Part shown: positions 23,847 to 35,233 of the stretch, in pieces
Layout of the letters: each line of letters begins with the position of its first letter
Numbering within the stretch: the stretch's first letter is position 1
NCBI RefSeq assembly: GCF_004331485.1
Contig: NZ_SJKD01000001.1
Span: forward strand, 1 to 64,000
DNA: 64,000 bases
Direction: 5' to 3'
Source: Kribbella capetownensis
GTDB lineage: Bacteria; Actinomycetota; Actinomycetes; Propionibacteriales; Kribbellaceae
Notes under the pieces: model-generated
Database searches by the model: none
What the model was told of the DNA's origin: nothing
The model's input: the letters and a program-made list of their open reading frames with translations, nothing else
Translations under genes and position numbers: made by a program

Positions 23847-25061
23847 ATGAGTATCGAGGTTGCCGTCGACGCGCGCCCGCGCACGACGTTGCTCGGCGTA
23901 CTGGCCGTGTGTTCGGCGGTCGGCGTCGGGACTGTCTACTTTCCGCAGGCGCTGCTGCCCTCCGTCGCAGCATCCCTGCACGTGCCGTTGTCGGACGCGG
24001 CGCTGGTCGTGACCGCGCCACAAGCCGGGTACGCCGTCGGCATCCTGACCGTCGTACCGCTGGGTGACACCGGTGTGCAGCGGCGGCTGCTGACCATCTT
24101 GTTCGCTAGTGTCGCGGTCTTCGCGATCGCAGCCGCGGCCGCACCGTCGTTGCCGGTCCTGGTGATCGCATCGTTCCTGATGGGCTGTGCGACGGTCGCG
24201 TCGCCGGTGATCGGTCCGTACGTCGCGGGGATGACCGGATCGCGCCGCTTGGGCAGCATCAACAGCGTCCTGCTCAGCGTGGGCATCCCCGGGATGATCC
24301 TGTCGCGCGCGATCGCCGGGTTCCTGGGCGAGGAGTACTCGTGGCGATACGCCTACCTGGGTGCGGCCGTGCTGGCGCTGGTATGCGCCGCCGTCGCGTG
24401 GACTCGCCTCCCCGTGCCGGTGCACGTCGAGCCGGCGGAGTTCCCGCAGTACCTGCGCCGGCCCTTCGACCAACTGAGGTTACGTAGCGGTCTGCGTCGA
24501 TCGGCGGTCTACCAGGCCTGCACGTTCGCGGGCTTCACCGGCACCTGGGCGACCCTGGTCCTCGTCCTGCAGGATTCCTTCGGCCTCGGAGCGGGCGCAC
24601 TCGGCTGGATCAGTCTGGTCGCGATCGCCACGATGGCCGTCGTCCCGTGGACCGGTCGCATCGTCGATCGCCGTACGCCGGACGCCGTGACGGCCTGGAT
24701 CCTGGCCGGAACCGTTCTCGCCGCCGTACTCATGCTGGGTGCGTACGCCGGTGGTGCGCTGGGACTCACGCTCCTCGTGGCCGGCGTACTCGTCCTCGAT
24801 GTGTCGATGCAGTCGGGGATGGTCGCGAACGTCACCCGGATGTACCAACTCGACCCCGGCCGGCGCAGCGCGATGAACACGGCGTACATGGTCTGCGCCT
24901 ACTCCGCCGGCAGCCTCGGCTCCTGGACCGCCGTACGCCTCTACCACGCCCTCGGCTGGTGGACAGTCCCCACCTTCGTCGCCGCCCTCGCAACCCTCGC
25001 CCTCCTCCGCCTGGTCCTGAAGCCTGACAGTTCGGGGAGGAGTCTCGTCGTACATGTATGA
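23847..25061 (+). CDS. MFS transporter (arabinose/drug exporter type)
   Basis: A 404-aa membrane protein with 12 hydrophobic segments, of the DHA1-like group seen as sugar-efflux or drug-efflux pumps (TTLLGVLAVCSAVGVGTVYFP at the start, SFLMGCATVASPVIGPYVAG in segment 4). ATG 23847 is 75 bases from the divergent ArsR/DUF5937 regulator, its probable repressor. The upstream g-tract is too close to be a good ribosome site, so the transcript may be leaderless. The stop overlaps the YceI start by four bases (ATGA). Confidence 0.85.
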   Translation: MSIEVAVDARPRTTLLGVLAVCSAVGVGTVYFPQALLPSVAASLHVPLSDAALVVTAPQAGYAVGILTVVPLGDTGVQRRLLTILFASVAVFAIAAAAAPSLPVLVIASFLMGCATVASPVIGPYVAGMTGSRRLGSINSVLLSVGIPGMILSRAIAGFLGEEYSWRYAYLGAAVLALVCAAVAWTRLPVPVHVEPAEFPQYLRRPFDQLRLRSGLRRSAVYQACTFAGFTGTWATLVLVLQDSFGLGAGALGWISLVAIATMAVVPWTGRIVDRRTPDAVTAWILAGTVLAAVLMLGAYAGGALGLTLLVAGVLVLDVSMQSGMVANVTRMYQLDPGRRSAMNTAYMVCAYSAGSLGSWTAVRLYHALGWWTVPTFVAALATLALLRLVLKPDSSGRSLVVHV

Positions 25062-25585
25062 CTACGACGACGGTATTGAGGCAACTGACCGGGGACTACG
25101 CGGTGGATGTGGCGCGGTCGCGGTTGGGGTTTACGGCGCGGCACACGGTGGGGCCTCGGGTGCCTGGGGAGTTCGAGGTGTTCAGTGGGGTGCTGCGGCT
25201 GGACGGGGAGGATCCGGCGCGGTCGACAGCGGATCTGACGATTCAGGCGGACAGCATTCAGACCGGCGACCGGCGGCGGGATGCGGCGCTGCGTGAGCAC
25301 TTCCTCGACGCCGAGACGTATCCGTCGATCAGGTTCCGGTCCACGAAGGTGAGCCAGACAAGTGTGACGACGTTCACGGTGACGGGAAATCTCACGATCC
25401 GCGGCGCCACCCGGCCGGTCGTCGTACCGCTCGAACTGGTAGGCACCGACGATGGAGTCGCCTTCACAGGATCGCTTCCGCTGCTGCGCAAGCGCTGGTC
25501 GGTGAGCTGGAACGCCGCCATCAACCTCATGGTCGCCCAGAAACTCGACCTCCACCTGGAGCTCACGGCCAGCCGCATCGCCTGA
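25058..25585 (+). CDS. YceI-family lipid-binding protein
   Basis: A 175-aa protein of the YceI/polyisoprenoid-binding lipocalin-like family: GDYAVDVARSRLGFTARH at the start, then FSGVLRLDGEDPARSTADLTIQADSI, REHFLDAETYPSIRF and GNLTIRGATRPV. YceI proteins hold isoprenoid or amphiphilic molecules in a beta barrel. No signal peptide is present, as in many actinobacterial cytoplasmic forms. Its ATG overlaps the MFS stop, so the two are translationally coupled and may act on the same hydrophobic molecule (inference). Confidence 0.9.
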   Translation: MTTTTVLRQLTGDYAVDVARSRLGFTARHTVGPRVPGEFEVFSGVLRLDGEDPARSTADLTIQADSIQTGDRRRDAALREHFLDAETYPSIRFRSTKVSQTSVTTFTVTGNLTIRGATRPVVVPLELVGTDDGVAFTGSLPLLRKRWSVSWNAAINLMVAQKLDLHLELTASRIA

Positions 25586-25629
25586 CCGCCTGGGTTGTCT
25601 CGATCGCCTTGGGTGGTTAGTGTCGAACT

Positions 25630-25724
25630 GCCGCGGGAGCTCGCACCGGAGCGGGCTGAGAGGGCGACTGTGTACGGCGTCGCCGACCGCTGAACCTGAA
25701 TCGGGTAATTCCGGCGTAGGGAGG
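25630..25724 (+). promoter_or_regulatory. TPP riboswitch (THI element)
   Basis: The conserved thi-box blocks are present in order: gcgggagct, gctgagaggg, then gctgaacctga, tcgggtaatt and ccggcgtaggga. These form the thiamin-pyrophosphate-binding aptamer. The last block runs directly into the ggagg ribosome site of thiS at 25719-25724. Ligand binding would therefore hide the site and stop translation of thiS-thiG when thiamin is plentiful. I see no separate terminator hairpin. Confidence 0.92.
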
Positions 25725-25729
25725 AAGCG

Positions 25730-28591
<2,862 letters not shown>

Positions 28592-28679
28592 GCGCCGTCT
28601 TCCGTTCGTCCCCGCCCGGTTGGGAAACCGCCTTCCGAAGCCTATTCGAGCCTCGGCCACTGTGTTACCTTCTCAGGAA

Positions 28680-28693
28680 AGAAACCGGTTTCT
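28680..28693. promoter_or_regulatory. LacI-type operator palindrome
   Basis: AGAAACCGGTTTCT is a perfect 14-bp palindrome with the central CG of LacI-family operators. It sits 17 bases before the hydrolase GTG and 88 bases before the divergent LacI-DUF6807 start, where a bound repressor would block the hydrolase-RidA promoter. Confidence 0.8.
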
Positions 28694-28710
28694 CAACCCT
28701 GTGAGGTGGC

Positions 28711-29742
28711 GTGAGACCCAGCGCACTGGGCGGGTACGACGACTGGCCGGACTTCGTCCGGGACACCCTGCCACTGACCGGCGACGAACTGACCACGAAG
28801 GTCGCCGGGCTGCTCGGCGTACCGGAGCCCGGTGCTGCGCCCGCCGTGCGGACTGTAGACGAGTGGCAGTCCGACGGCGTCCAGACCAGTGAGTTGCAGT
28901 GGACCACACCGTTCGGACCGCCGACGCGTGCGTGGTTGCTCCGGCCGGCCGGGCGAGCGCCGCGGGCCGGATTGCTTGGACTGCACTGCCATGCCGGGGT
29001 GAAGTCGATCGGTGCCGAGCGACTGGTCGACGTACCGCGGCCCAGCCGGGTCGCGGTCAGGGTCCGCGACGATCTGTACGAGGGCCAGGCCGCCGCCGGT
29101 GTGCTCGCCCGCGCCGGCTTCGTGGTGCTGTGTCATGACACGTTCGCCTGGGGTTCCCGCCGCTTCGAGCTGCCGGCCGAAGACGACGAGTCGTACGACG
29201 TCGCCGCGGCCCTTCATGAGCACACGGTCGCGAAGGCGGCCGGAATCCTCGGTACGTCGCTGGCCGGCATGGTCGCGTACGACGACCTGACCGCGCTCAG
29301 CGTGTTGCGCGGAATCGACGGCGTGGACAAGGTCGGCGTCTTCGGACTGTCCGGCGGTGGTGGCCGGGCCGCGATCCTCACCGCGCTCGCCCCCGGCATC
29401 GAGGCGTCGGCCGTGGTCTGCATGATGACCACCTTCGCCGGGCTCATCCCGTCGTACGTCGACGTCCACTCGTGGCTGTTCTCGACCCCCGGCCTGGCCC
29501 GGCACCTCGATCATCCGACCCTCGCCGCCGGCCGCGCCCGCCACCAGCAACTCGTCGTGTACGCCGAGGACGACGAACTGTTCAGCCCGGTTGGCATGCA
29601 CGACGCCGACCGCGAACTGACCGAACACTTCCACTACGGCCCCGGCAGCTACGAAGGCGTCTTCCTCCCCGGCCGGCACCGCTTCGACGCCGGGATGCAG
29701 CGGCTCGTCGGCGACTTCCTCACCAAGGCGTTGTATACCTGA
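28711..29742 (+). CDS. Alpha/beta hydrolase (dienelactone hydrolase/acetyl xylan esterase-like)
   Basis: A 343-aa hydrolase with no signal peptide. The oxyanion side is LLGLHCHAGVKSIG, the nucleophile elbow is FGLSGGGGRAA near residue 215, the acid region is VYAEDDELFSP near 285, and the catalytic His is in LPGRHRFDAGMQ. Relatives deacetylate sugars or open lactones. Together with the LacI-type operator this points to carbohydrate breakdown. GTG start with gagg upstream. RidA-like gene follows by 29 bases on the same strand. Confidence 0.8.
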   Translation: MRPSALGGYDDWPDFVRDTLPLTGDELTTKVAGLLGVPEPGAAPAVRTVDEWQSDGVQTSELQWTTPFGPPTRAWLLRPAGRAPRAGLLGLHCHAGVKSIGAERLVDVPRPSRVAVRVRDDLYEGQAAAGVLARAGFVVLCHDTFAWGSRRFELPAEDDESYDVAAALHEHTVAKAAGILGTSLAGMVAYDDLTALSVLRGIDGVDKVGVFGLSGGGGRAAILTALAPGIEASAVVCMMTTFAGLIPSYVDVHSWLFSTPGLARHLDHPTLAAGRARHQQLVVYAEDDELFSPVGMHDADRELTEHFHYGPGSYEGVFLPGRHRFDAGMQRLVGDFLTKALYT

Positions 29743-29771
29743 GTGCGGACGACCCGACTCTGGAGGAACTC

Positions 29772-30161
29772 TTGAGCAAGCTCTCACACCCGCAACCGGA
29801 AGGTGTTGCCCCAGGCAACGGTTACAGCCACGTCGTGACCGGCCCCGGCCAGTGGGTGGCGATCGCCGGGCAGGTCGCACTGGACGCCGACGGCGCGTTC
29901 GTCGGCGTCGGCGACCCGGCCGCCCAGGCCCGGCAGGTGTTCGCGAACCTGGACGCCTGCCTCAAGGCCGCCGGCGCCACCTTCGCCGACGTGGTCAAGC
30001 TGAACTTCTTCGTCACCGACATCGCTTACCTGCCGGCGATCCGCGCCGCCCGCGATGCGTACGTCGACACCACCAATCCGCCCGCGAGCACGGCCGTCCA
30101 GGTGGTCGCACTCTTCAGCCCCGACGCCCTGCTGGAAGTCGAGGCCTACGCGATCGTCTGA
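29772..30161 (+). CDS. RidA-family protein (Arg-less variant)
   Basis: A 129-aa YjgF/YER057c/UK114 trimeric protein. The middle (GQVALDADGAFVG, ANLDACLKAAGATFADVVKLNFFV) and end (ALLEVEAYAIV) fit the family. Canonical RidA deaminates reactive enamines using an Arg in a PAR motif; here the position reads PAS (NPPASTAVQVV), so deaminase activity is doubtful and this is more like the Rid4-7 groups. Start is TTG 29772, chosen because ggagg lies five bases upstream and similarity begins there. It is cotranscribed with the hydrolase under the LacI-type operator. The end overlaps the next gene by 16 bp. Confidence 0.85.
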   Translation: MSKLSHPQPEGVAPGNGYSHVVTGPGQWVAIAGQVALDADGAFVGVGDPAAQARQVFANLDACLKAAGATFADVVKLNFFVTDIAYLPAIRAARDAYVDTTNPPASTAVQVVALFSPDALLEVEAYAIV

Positions 30162-31030
30162 CGCAGCAGGTCGACGGCGACGCGCGCGGCCTCGCCGATC
30201 GCTGCGTCGACCCGAGGCTGGCGGAAGTCGCCGCGAGCGGCGAGCGTGAACACGGCGATCGCAAAGGCAGCGCCACCCGGCAGCGTGACGACCCCGACCT
30301 CGTGCCGCAAAGCCCCGAACGTCCCGGTCTTCCCCGCGACGCGCACGCCGTCGTGCGGGAAGCCGGACGCCAGCCGATGCATGAACAGTTGCCGATGCAT
30401 CGTCGCCCGGACGAACGCCGTCTGCTGCTCGGACAGCAACTCCCCCGTCCACAACCGCCGCAGCAGCGTCGTCAGGTCACGCGGGCTGCTCGCCGACGCG
30501 TTCGCCGCCTCGTACACGCCGACCGGATCGGTCTGATCGTTGTCGGCCAGTACGGCGAGCGCCGCGTCCGGATCGTCCGCCCCGGTCCGGCTCTGCAGGT
30601 CACGCAGGTTGCCCGCGGTCCCCCGTCGTACCCAGGTCCGTTTCAGGCCGAAGGATTCCAGCAGTTCCGCGAGCCGTTGCAGACCGACCACATCCAGCAG
30701 CGCATCCGCGGAGGCGTTGTCGGACACGGTGATCATCGACACCGCCAAGTCCCGCAGCGACATCGTCACCGGGTCCGCCAGGATCGACACCCCGGTCGGT
30801 CCAGCCGTCCGCGTCGACGGATCCAGCGTCAACTGCCGCCGCGGATCCACCTCGCCCAGATCGACCAGCCGGCAGAAGCCCGCGAGCAACGGCACCTTGT
30901 AGACCGACGCCATCGGTACGACGGTGTCCGCGTCGACGTCGACCGTCGCTTCCGGCGCGTCGAGCGCGACCGCGTGCAGCCAACCGCGAACGCCGGCGTC
31001 CTCGAAGACCGCGCGGATCCGGGCGCTCAT
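30146..31030 (-). CDS. Class A beta-lactamase-fold serine hydrolase, cytoplasmic
   Basis: A 294-aa protein with the penicillin-recognising triad: SVYK (Ser42, Lys45), SDN (103-105) and KTG (234-236). Two things are odd for a resistance enzyme. There is no signal peptide, so it should stay inside the cell, and the omega loop lacks the ExxLN that carries the deacylating Glu166. It may therefore be a relative acting on another amide or ester. The ATG overlaps the LysR gene stop (ATGA), an arrangement reminiscent of AmpR-type control but on the same strand. Without the Glu it may bind beta-lactams slowly or not at all. Confidence 0.8.
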   Translation of the reverse strand: MSARIRAVFEDAGVRGWLHAVALDAPEATVDVDADTVVPMASVYKVPLLAGFCRLVDLGEVDPRRQLTLDPSTRTAGPTGVSILADPVTMSLRDLAVSMITVSDNASADALLDVVGLQRLAELLESFGLKRTWVRRGTAGNLRDLQSRTGADDPDAALAVLADNDQTDPVGVYEAANASASSPRDLTTLLRRLWTGELLSEQQTAFVRATMHRQLFMHRLASGFPHDGVRVAGKTGTFGALRHEVGVVTLPGGAAFAIAVFTLAARGDFRQPRVDAAIGEAARVAVDLLRQTIA

Positions 31031-31908
31031 GACGCCACCATCGCATCGGTCAACCGAGCCATCACATCCGCCGGGCGGAGGAACGGCGTACGGGTCCTGG
31101 ACCACACCAGCCGAAGACGCACCGGCAGTGGATTGTCGACAATCCGATGCCTGCCGACTCCAGGCGCCGTCAGCGAAGGATCGGCAGTCACCACGATCGC
31201 CTGGCCGGCGGCCGCCATCGCGAGCCCGGCTCGCTCGTCCGTGACCACGACCGTGCCACCGTCCGGCCGATGCAGTGCGAGCGTGTCCAGGAACAGATCC
31301 CGAGCGGCCGGTGCCTCGGCCCGCGGCCGAACGGCGATTGGCACCCCGGCCAACCGCCGCAGCGCAACCTCATCCCCGTCGTTCGCGCCGAGTCCCTTTG
31401 GTGCGAGTGCCCACGTCGGCAGCAACGTCACCGGCCCAGCCTCGAGCCCGTCGAGTACGGCGGGATGCAGTACGGCGGCCAACGTCAGCCGACCCGCGGA
31501 CACCTGGCCCACGAGCGAGCTGGTCGGCGCAGACACGACAGTCACCCGGCTACCGGGAATCGCAGCACCACAAGCCGCGGCCACCGCCGCGCCCGCCGAC
31601 GGCGGAACCTCCGGCGCCAGCCCAAGCCGGATCTCGGGACCTTCCGGATCACGGGACACCGCGGCCTGACGCAGTTCCTCCATCGAGGTCAGCGCGCGAC
31701 GGGCGTACGGCAGCAACGCGGCGCCGGCCGGCGTCAGCTCGACCCGGCCCTGCCCGCGCTCGAACAGCTTGGCGCCGACCAGCGCCTCGAGCCGCCGCAG
31801 TCCCTGGGACAGCGGCGGCTGGGTGATGCCGACCACCCGGGCGGCGTCGCCGAAGTGCTGCTCGTCGGCCAGCGCGATGAAGATCTGCAGATGCCGTTCG
31901 GTCAGCAT
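31027..31908 (-). CDS. LysR-family transcriptional regulator
   Basis: A 293-aa regulator. The helix-turn-helix lies at residues 3-60 (LTERHLQIFIALADEQHFGDAARVVGITQPPLSQGLRRLEA, read in parts) and the effector domain spans about 90-290. ATG 31908 begins the family match; the longer in-frame opening is spurious. Transcription is leftward with the beta-lactamase-fold gene, coupled by the ATGA overlap. The divergent partner is the Tat-exported MBL protein at 32026, 117 bases away, with an ATGC-N6-GCAT site between them. Confidence 0.9.
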   Translation of the reverse strand: MLTERHLQIFIALADEQHFGDAARVVGITQPPLSQGLRRLEALVGAKLFERGQGRVELTPAGAALLPYARRALTSMEELRQAAVSRDPEGPEIRLGLAPEVPPSAGAAVAAACGAAIPGSRVTVVSAPTSSLVGQVSAGRLTLAAVLHPAVLDGLEAGPVTLLPTWALAPKGLGANDGDEVALRRLAGVPIAVRPRAEAPAARDLFLDTLALHRPDGGTVVVTDERAGLAMAAAGQAIVVTADPSLTAPGVGRHRIVDNPLPVRLRLVWSRTRTPFLRPADVMARLTDAMVAS

Positions 31909-31950
31909 TGACCTGGCTGACCTGCGGCGATATCTCCAGACAATCGATTC

Positions 31951-31964
31951 ATGCGCAAGAGCAT
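31951..31964. promoter_or_regulatory. Candidate LysR operator
   Basis: ATGC at 31951-31954 and GCAT at 31961-31964 are inverted with a six-base spacer, close to the T-N11-A layout of LysR sites. It lies in the 117-base gap between the divergent LysR and MBL genes. The assignment rests on position and symmetry only. Confidence 0.35.
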
Positions 31965-32025
31965 ATTCGACAGGCTGCAGCGCCCTCGCCTTGACTGAAG
32001 GTCCAGTACGACGAGAGGAGACAGC

Positions 32026-32958
32026 GTGAAGGTGAGTCGTCGAGGCATGCTGACCGGCGCAGCCGCGGCCGCGGCCGGAGCCACCGGGGTCATCGGAATG
32101 GACACCCGCGGCGAAGCGGCACCAACAGCGAGTGCACCGACGGACCGGACGCCGGTCGAGTTCACCTGGCTCGGCACCCACGCGTGGCAGATCCGGTGCG
32201 GCAAGCACATCGTGCTGACCGATCCGTGGCTGACCCGCTTCGAGACCGGGACGTTCACACCGGACGGCGTGAATCCGAAGACCAGACTGGTGATCGACGA
32301 GGCCGTGATCGATCGCCACCTCACCGCGGCCGACGCGATCCTCGTGCACCACGGGCACTACGACCACATGGCCGACGTACCGTACGTCGCGCAGAAGACG
32401 CAGGCGACGGTCCTCGGCACCCACTCGCACGTCAACCTGCTGCGGGCGATGCGGACGCCCAAGGACCTGCTGTCACCCGTGCGCGGCGGTGAGTACCTCG
32501 CGTTCGACGGCTTCACCATCGAGGTCTTCCCGTCACTGCACTCGTGCGGCGGGAAACGGCACGACTACGCGTTCGCGGGCTACCGCCTCGACGCCGTACC
32601 GCCCAGGCCGCGGGTGATCGAGGACCTGGTCGAGGGCGGCACGCTCGCGTACGTGATCACGATCGGCGGCCTGCGCATCCTCAGTCTGAGTACGGCGAAC
32701 TTCGACCCGAACGCACTGCGCGATCTCGAGGTCGATGTGGTCCTCGCCGCGCCCGGCGGCGAGCCCGGCATCACGGACCGACTGCTCCGGACGATCAAAC
32801 CGGTGCGCACGGTGCTGGCAACGCACTGGGACGACTTCGGCAAGCCCCTCGATCAACCGGCCGTGCCGTGGACCGACCTCACCCCGCTGCGCACGTCGGT
32901 CGAGCGCACCGGGGCGAAGTTCGTCGTACTGGAGTTGCTGGCGAAGGTCACGCTCTGA
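32026..32958 (+). CDS. Tat-exported MBL-fold metallohydrolase
   Basis: A 310-aa protein with a twin-arginine signal (SRRGMLTGAAAAAAGATG) and a metallo-beta-lactamase fold. Its metal site is VHHGHYDHM (HxHxDH), with further ligands at THSH and the late ATHWDD. The small beta-lactamase-like hydrolases of this L-ascorbate-6-P lactonase/UlaG type act on lactones or phosphoesters. GTG start with aggag upstream. It lies opposite the LysR gene and probably responds to the same signal. The stop overlaps the convergent GNAT gene by 11 bases. Confidence 0.85.
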   Translation: MKVSRRGMLTGAAAAAAGATGVIGMDTRGEAAPTASAPTDRTPVEFTWLGTHAWQIRCGKHIVLTDPWLTRFETGTFTPDGVNPKTRLVIDEAVIDRHLTAADAILVHHGHYDHMADVPYVAQKTQATVLGTHSHVNLLRAMRTPKDLLSPVRGGEYLAFDGFTIEVFPSLHSCGGKRHDYAFAGYRLDAVPPRPRVIEDLVEGGTLAYVITIGGLRILSLSTANFDPNALRDLEVDVVLAAPGGEPGITDRLLRTIKPVRTVLATHWDDFGKPLDQPAVPWTDLTPLRTSVERTGAKFVVLELLAKVTL

Positions 32959-33697
32959 CGCGGTAGTGGTACTGCGAGACCGTCCGGAAGCCAAGGCGGT
33001 CGTACAGCGCACGGGCTGGGGTGTTGGCCTCGACGACGCAGAGGAAGACGCGCTCGACACCCCGGCTCGTTGCCTCCTGCAACAAGGCGCGGATGACCGC
33101 GCGGGCCAGGCCCTGGCGGCGGAAGGCTTCGTCGACGGCCAGGCAGTAGAGGCCGGCCCAGTCGTCGACGAGTGCGAGCCGGCCGATCGCCTTGACGTCC
33201 TCGGCTTCGCCCGGCAGGACGGCGTAGAGCGCGCGGCCGCGCTCGAGGATCTGCTGGGCGGACGCCTGCTCGGCCGGACCGCCGCCACGACCGTCGACGG
33301 CCCACCAGCACTTCATCCAGCGATCACTGGGCACCGAGGAAATATTCACGTCGGCGTCCGACTCGGGGAGCTTGGCGAGTACGTCGGCGATCTCGGCGCA
33401 CTGCACCAGCGTCGGGTTGCGGACCTCGTAGCCGCGCGCCTCGAGCTGGGCGTCCAGGTCGGTCGGCTGGGCCGCCGGGCTGATCTGGAACGACGGCGTG
33501 ATGCCGTGCGCCTGATACAGGTTTTCCACGTAGTCCAAGGCTTTTCCGAGGTCGAACGGCGCACCCGCGGGGAGCACCGAGTTGGCTCGGAGGGTGACAC
33601 CGTCGTTGCGTCGGACCAGCCAGCCGTCCAGCTCGGTGCTGTGCGCGGCGGGCCAGCCCTGGTTCATCAGGTTGTCGATGCAAGCAGCGGTTATCAC
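32948..33697 (-). CDS. GNAT-family acetyltransferase
   Basis: A 249-aa acetyltransferase. The N-terminal region (NQGWPAAHSTELDGWLVRRNDGVTLRANSVLP, read in parts) is typical of the long actinobacterial GNATs. The acetyl-CoA site is LAVDEAFRRQGLARAVIRALL near residue 195, with the closing ANTPARALYDRLGF. GTG 33697 is my best start; a TTG at 33733 would add 12 residues, and neither has a strong ribosome site. Substrate unknown. Confidence 0.8.
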   Translation of the reverse strand: MITAACIDNLMNQGWPAAHSTELDGWLVRRNDGVTLRANSVLPAGAPFDLGKALDYVENLYQAHGITPSFQISPAAQPTDLDAQLEARGYEVRNPTLVQCAEIADVLAKLPESDADVNISSVPSDRWMKCWWAVDGRGGGPAEQASAQQILERGRALYAVLPGEAEDVKAIGRLALVDDWAGLYCLAVDEAFRRQGLARAVIRALLQEATSRGVERVFLCVVEANTPARALYDRLGFRTVSQYHYRVRA

Positions 33698-33749
33698 CCG
33701 TCCGAGCCTAGAACCAATCGGATCGAATTGCAACCGAATGGAAGTTTAT

Positions 33750-35159
33750 TCATCGAATGCGTAGGGATCCGATCGCGTCCGCGAGCAGGTCGATGCCCTC
33801 GACAACAGCCTTCTGGGTCAGTCCGCCGTACCCGAAGACCAGTCCGGCCGGCCCAGGTGACGCGACCCAGTACGGCGTCAGTCCGTAAACACCGAGGCCG
33901 CGTTCGAGCGCCGCCGCCTGGACGTCAGCCTCGGTCAGATCCGGCGGCAGCAACGTCATCACGTGCAGCCCGGCGGAGATCCCGGCCGGCACCAGCTCGG
34001 GCAGTCGCGCCGCGAGCCGGTCGACCAGCGTGTCCCGCAGCAAGCGGTACCGCGGCCGCATGCGGCGTAGGTGCCGATCGAACTCACCGCGAGCGACGAA
34101 GTCCGCGAACGCCAACTGGTCGAACACCGGCGACCCGCGGTCGTCCATCAGCTTCGCCCGCGACATCGGCTCGACCAGCCGGGTCGGCAGGATCAGCCAG
34201 CCCAGCCGCAGCCCCGGCGCCAGCGTCTTGCTGGCCGTGCCGGCGTACGCGACCCGGTCCGGCGCCAGCCCCTGCATCGCACCGATCGGCTCGCGGTCGT
34301 ACCGGTACTCCGCGTCGTAGTCGTCCTCGATGACCAGCCGATCGCCCTCGGCGGCCCACGCCACCAGCGCCGCCCGCGTCTCGGCCGACGCGACCGCGCC
34401 GGTCGGGAACTGGTGCGCGGCGGTCACCAGTACGACGTCCGCACCGGACCGCTCGAGCGCGTCCACGTCGATGCCCGACTCCAGCACCGGTACGCCGACC
34501 GCCTCGAGACCGGCCGCTCGAGCCACCTCGCGCAGATCGTTGTCGGATGGATCCTCGACCGCCAGACAGCGATACCCCTGCTCGGCAAGGACCTGCAGGA
34601 GCAACCGCGATCCCTGCGCGAAGCCGTTGCAGATCATCATGTGTTCCGGGCGAGCCGCCGTACCGCGAACCCGATTGAGATAGTCGGACAGCGCCGTCCG
34701 CAGCTCGATCGTGCCGCGCCCGTCGAGATAGGCGAGGCTTTGGTACGGCGTCTCGTTCAGCACCCGGCGGATCGAGCGGAGCCACGCGGCGCGCGGGAAC
34801 TGCGAGACGTCCGGACGGCTGTAGCGGAAGTCGATCCGCGGCTCCCCGGCCGGCGTCGCGACCGCGCCGTCCGGCTCGACGATCTCCACCGGCGCGACCT
34901 GCGTGTACCCGCCGCCCCGGCTGACCAGATAGCCCTCCGCGACCAGCTGTTGGTAGGCCTCGACCACGACACCACGCGACAACCCGAGGTCGTCCGCCAG
35001 CGCGCGGGTCGATGGCATCACGGTGTCGGCGCGCAGCAGGCCCTCGCGGATCCGGGCCCGGATCCCGCCTTCGAGCTGCTGATGCAGCGGTACTCCGGCG
35101 TCCCGGCGGAGCTCGACCAGCAACTCACCGGCGCCTGAACTGGTCCTGATTCGACTCAC
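33750..35159 (-). CDS. MocR/PdxR-type regulator
   Basis: A 469-aa regulator: GntR winged helix at residues 20-85 (PLHQQLEGGIRARIREGLL, MPSTRALADDLGLSRGVVVEAYQQL), then an aminotransferase fold with LAYLDGRGTIELRTALSDYL, EDDYDAEYRYD and the PLP lysine in TASKTLAPGLRLGWL. GTG start, 74 bases from the divergent flavin oxidase gene, which it probably regulates in response to an amine or amino acid. This is the second MocR in the window; the first is at 20737. Confidence 0.9.
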   Translation of the reverse strand: MSRIRTSSGAGELLVELRRDAGVPLHQQLEGGIRARIREGLLRADTVMPSTRALADDLGLSRGVVVEAYQQLVAEGYLVSRGGGYTQVAPVEIVEPDGAVATPAGEPRIDFRYSRPDVSQFPRAAWLRSIRRVLNETPYQSLAYLDGRGTIELRTALSDYLNRVRGTAARPEHMMICNGFAQGSRLLLQVLAEQGYRCLAVEDPSDNDLREVARAAGLEAVGVPVLESGIDVDALERSGADVVLVTAAHQFPTGAVASAETRAALVAWAAEGDRLVIEDDYDAEYRYDREPIGAMQGLAPDRVAYAGTASKTLAPGLRLGWLILPTRLVEPMSRAKLMDDRGSPVFDQLAFADFVARGEFDRHLRRMRPRYRLLRDTLVDRLAARLPELVPAGISAGLHVMTLLPPDLTEADVQAAALERGLGVYGLTPYWVASPGPAGLVFGYGGLTQKAVVEGIDLLADAIGSLRIR

Positions 35160-35233
35160 GAAACTGGACCTTATCGGAGTACCGCTTCGCTGTCAGGGTG
35201 GTGAACACAACCCGCTGCGAAGGAGCCAGAACG

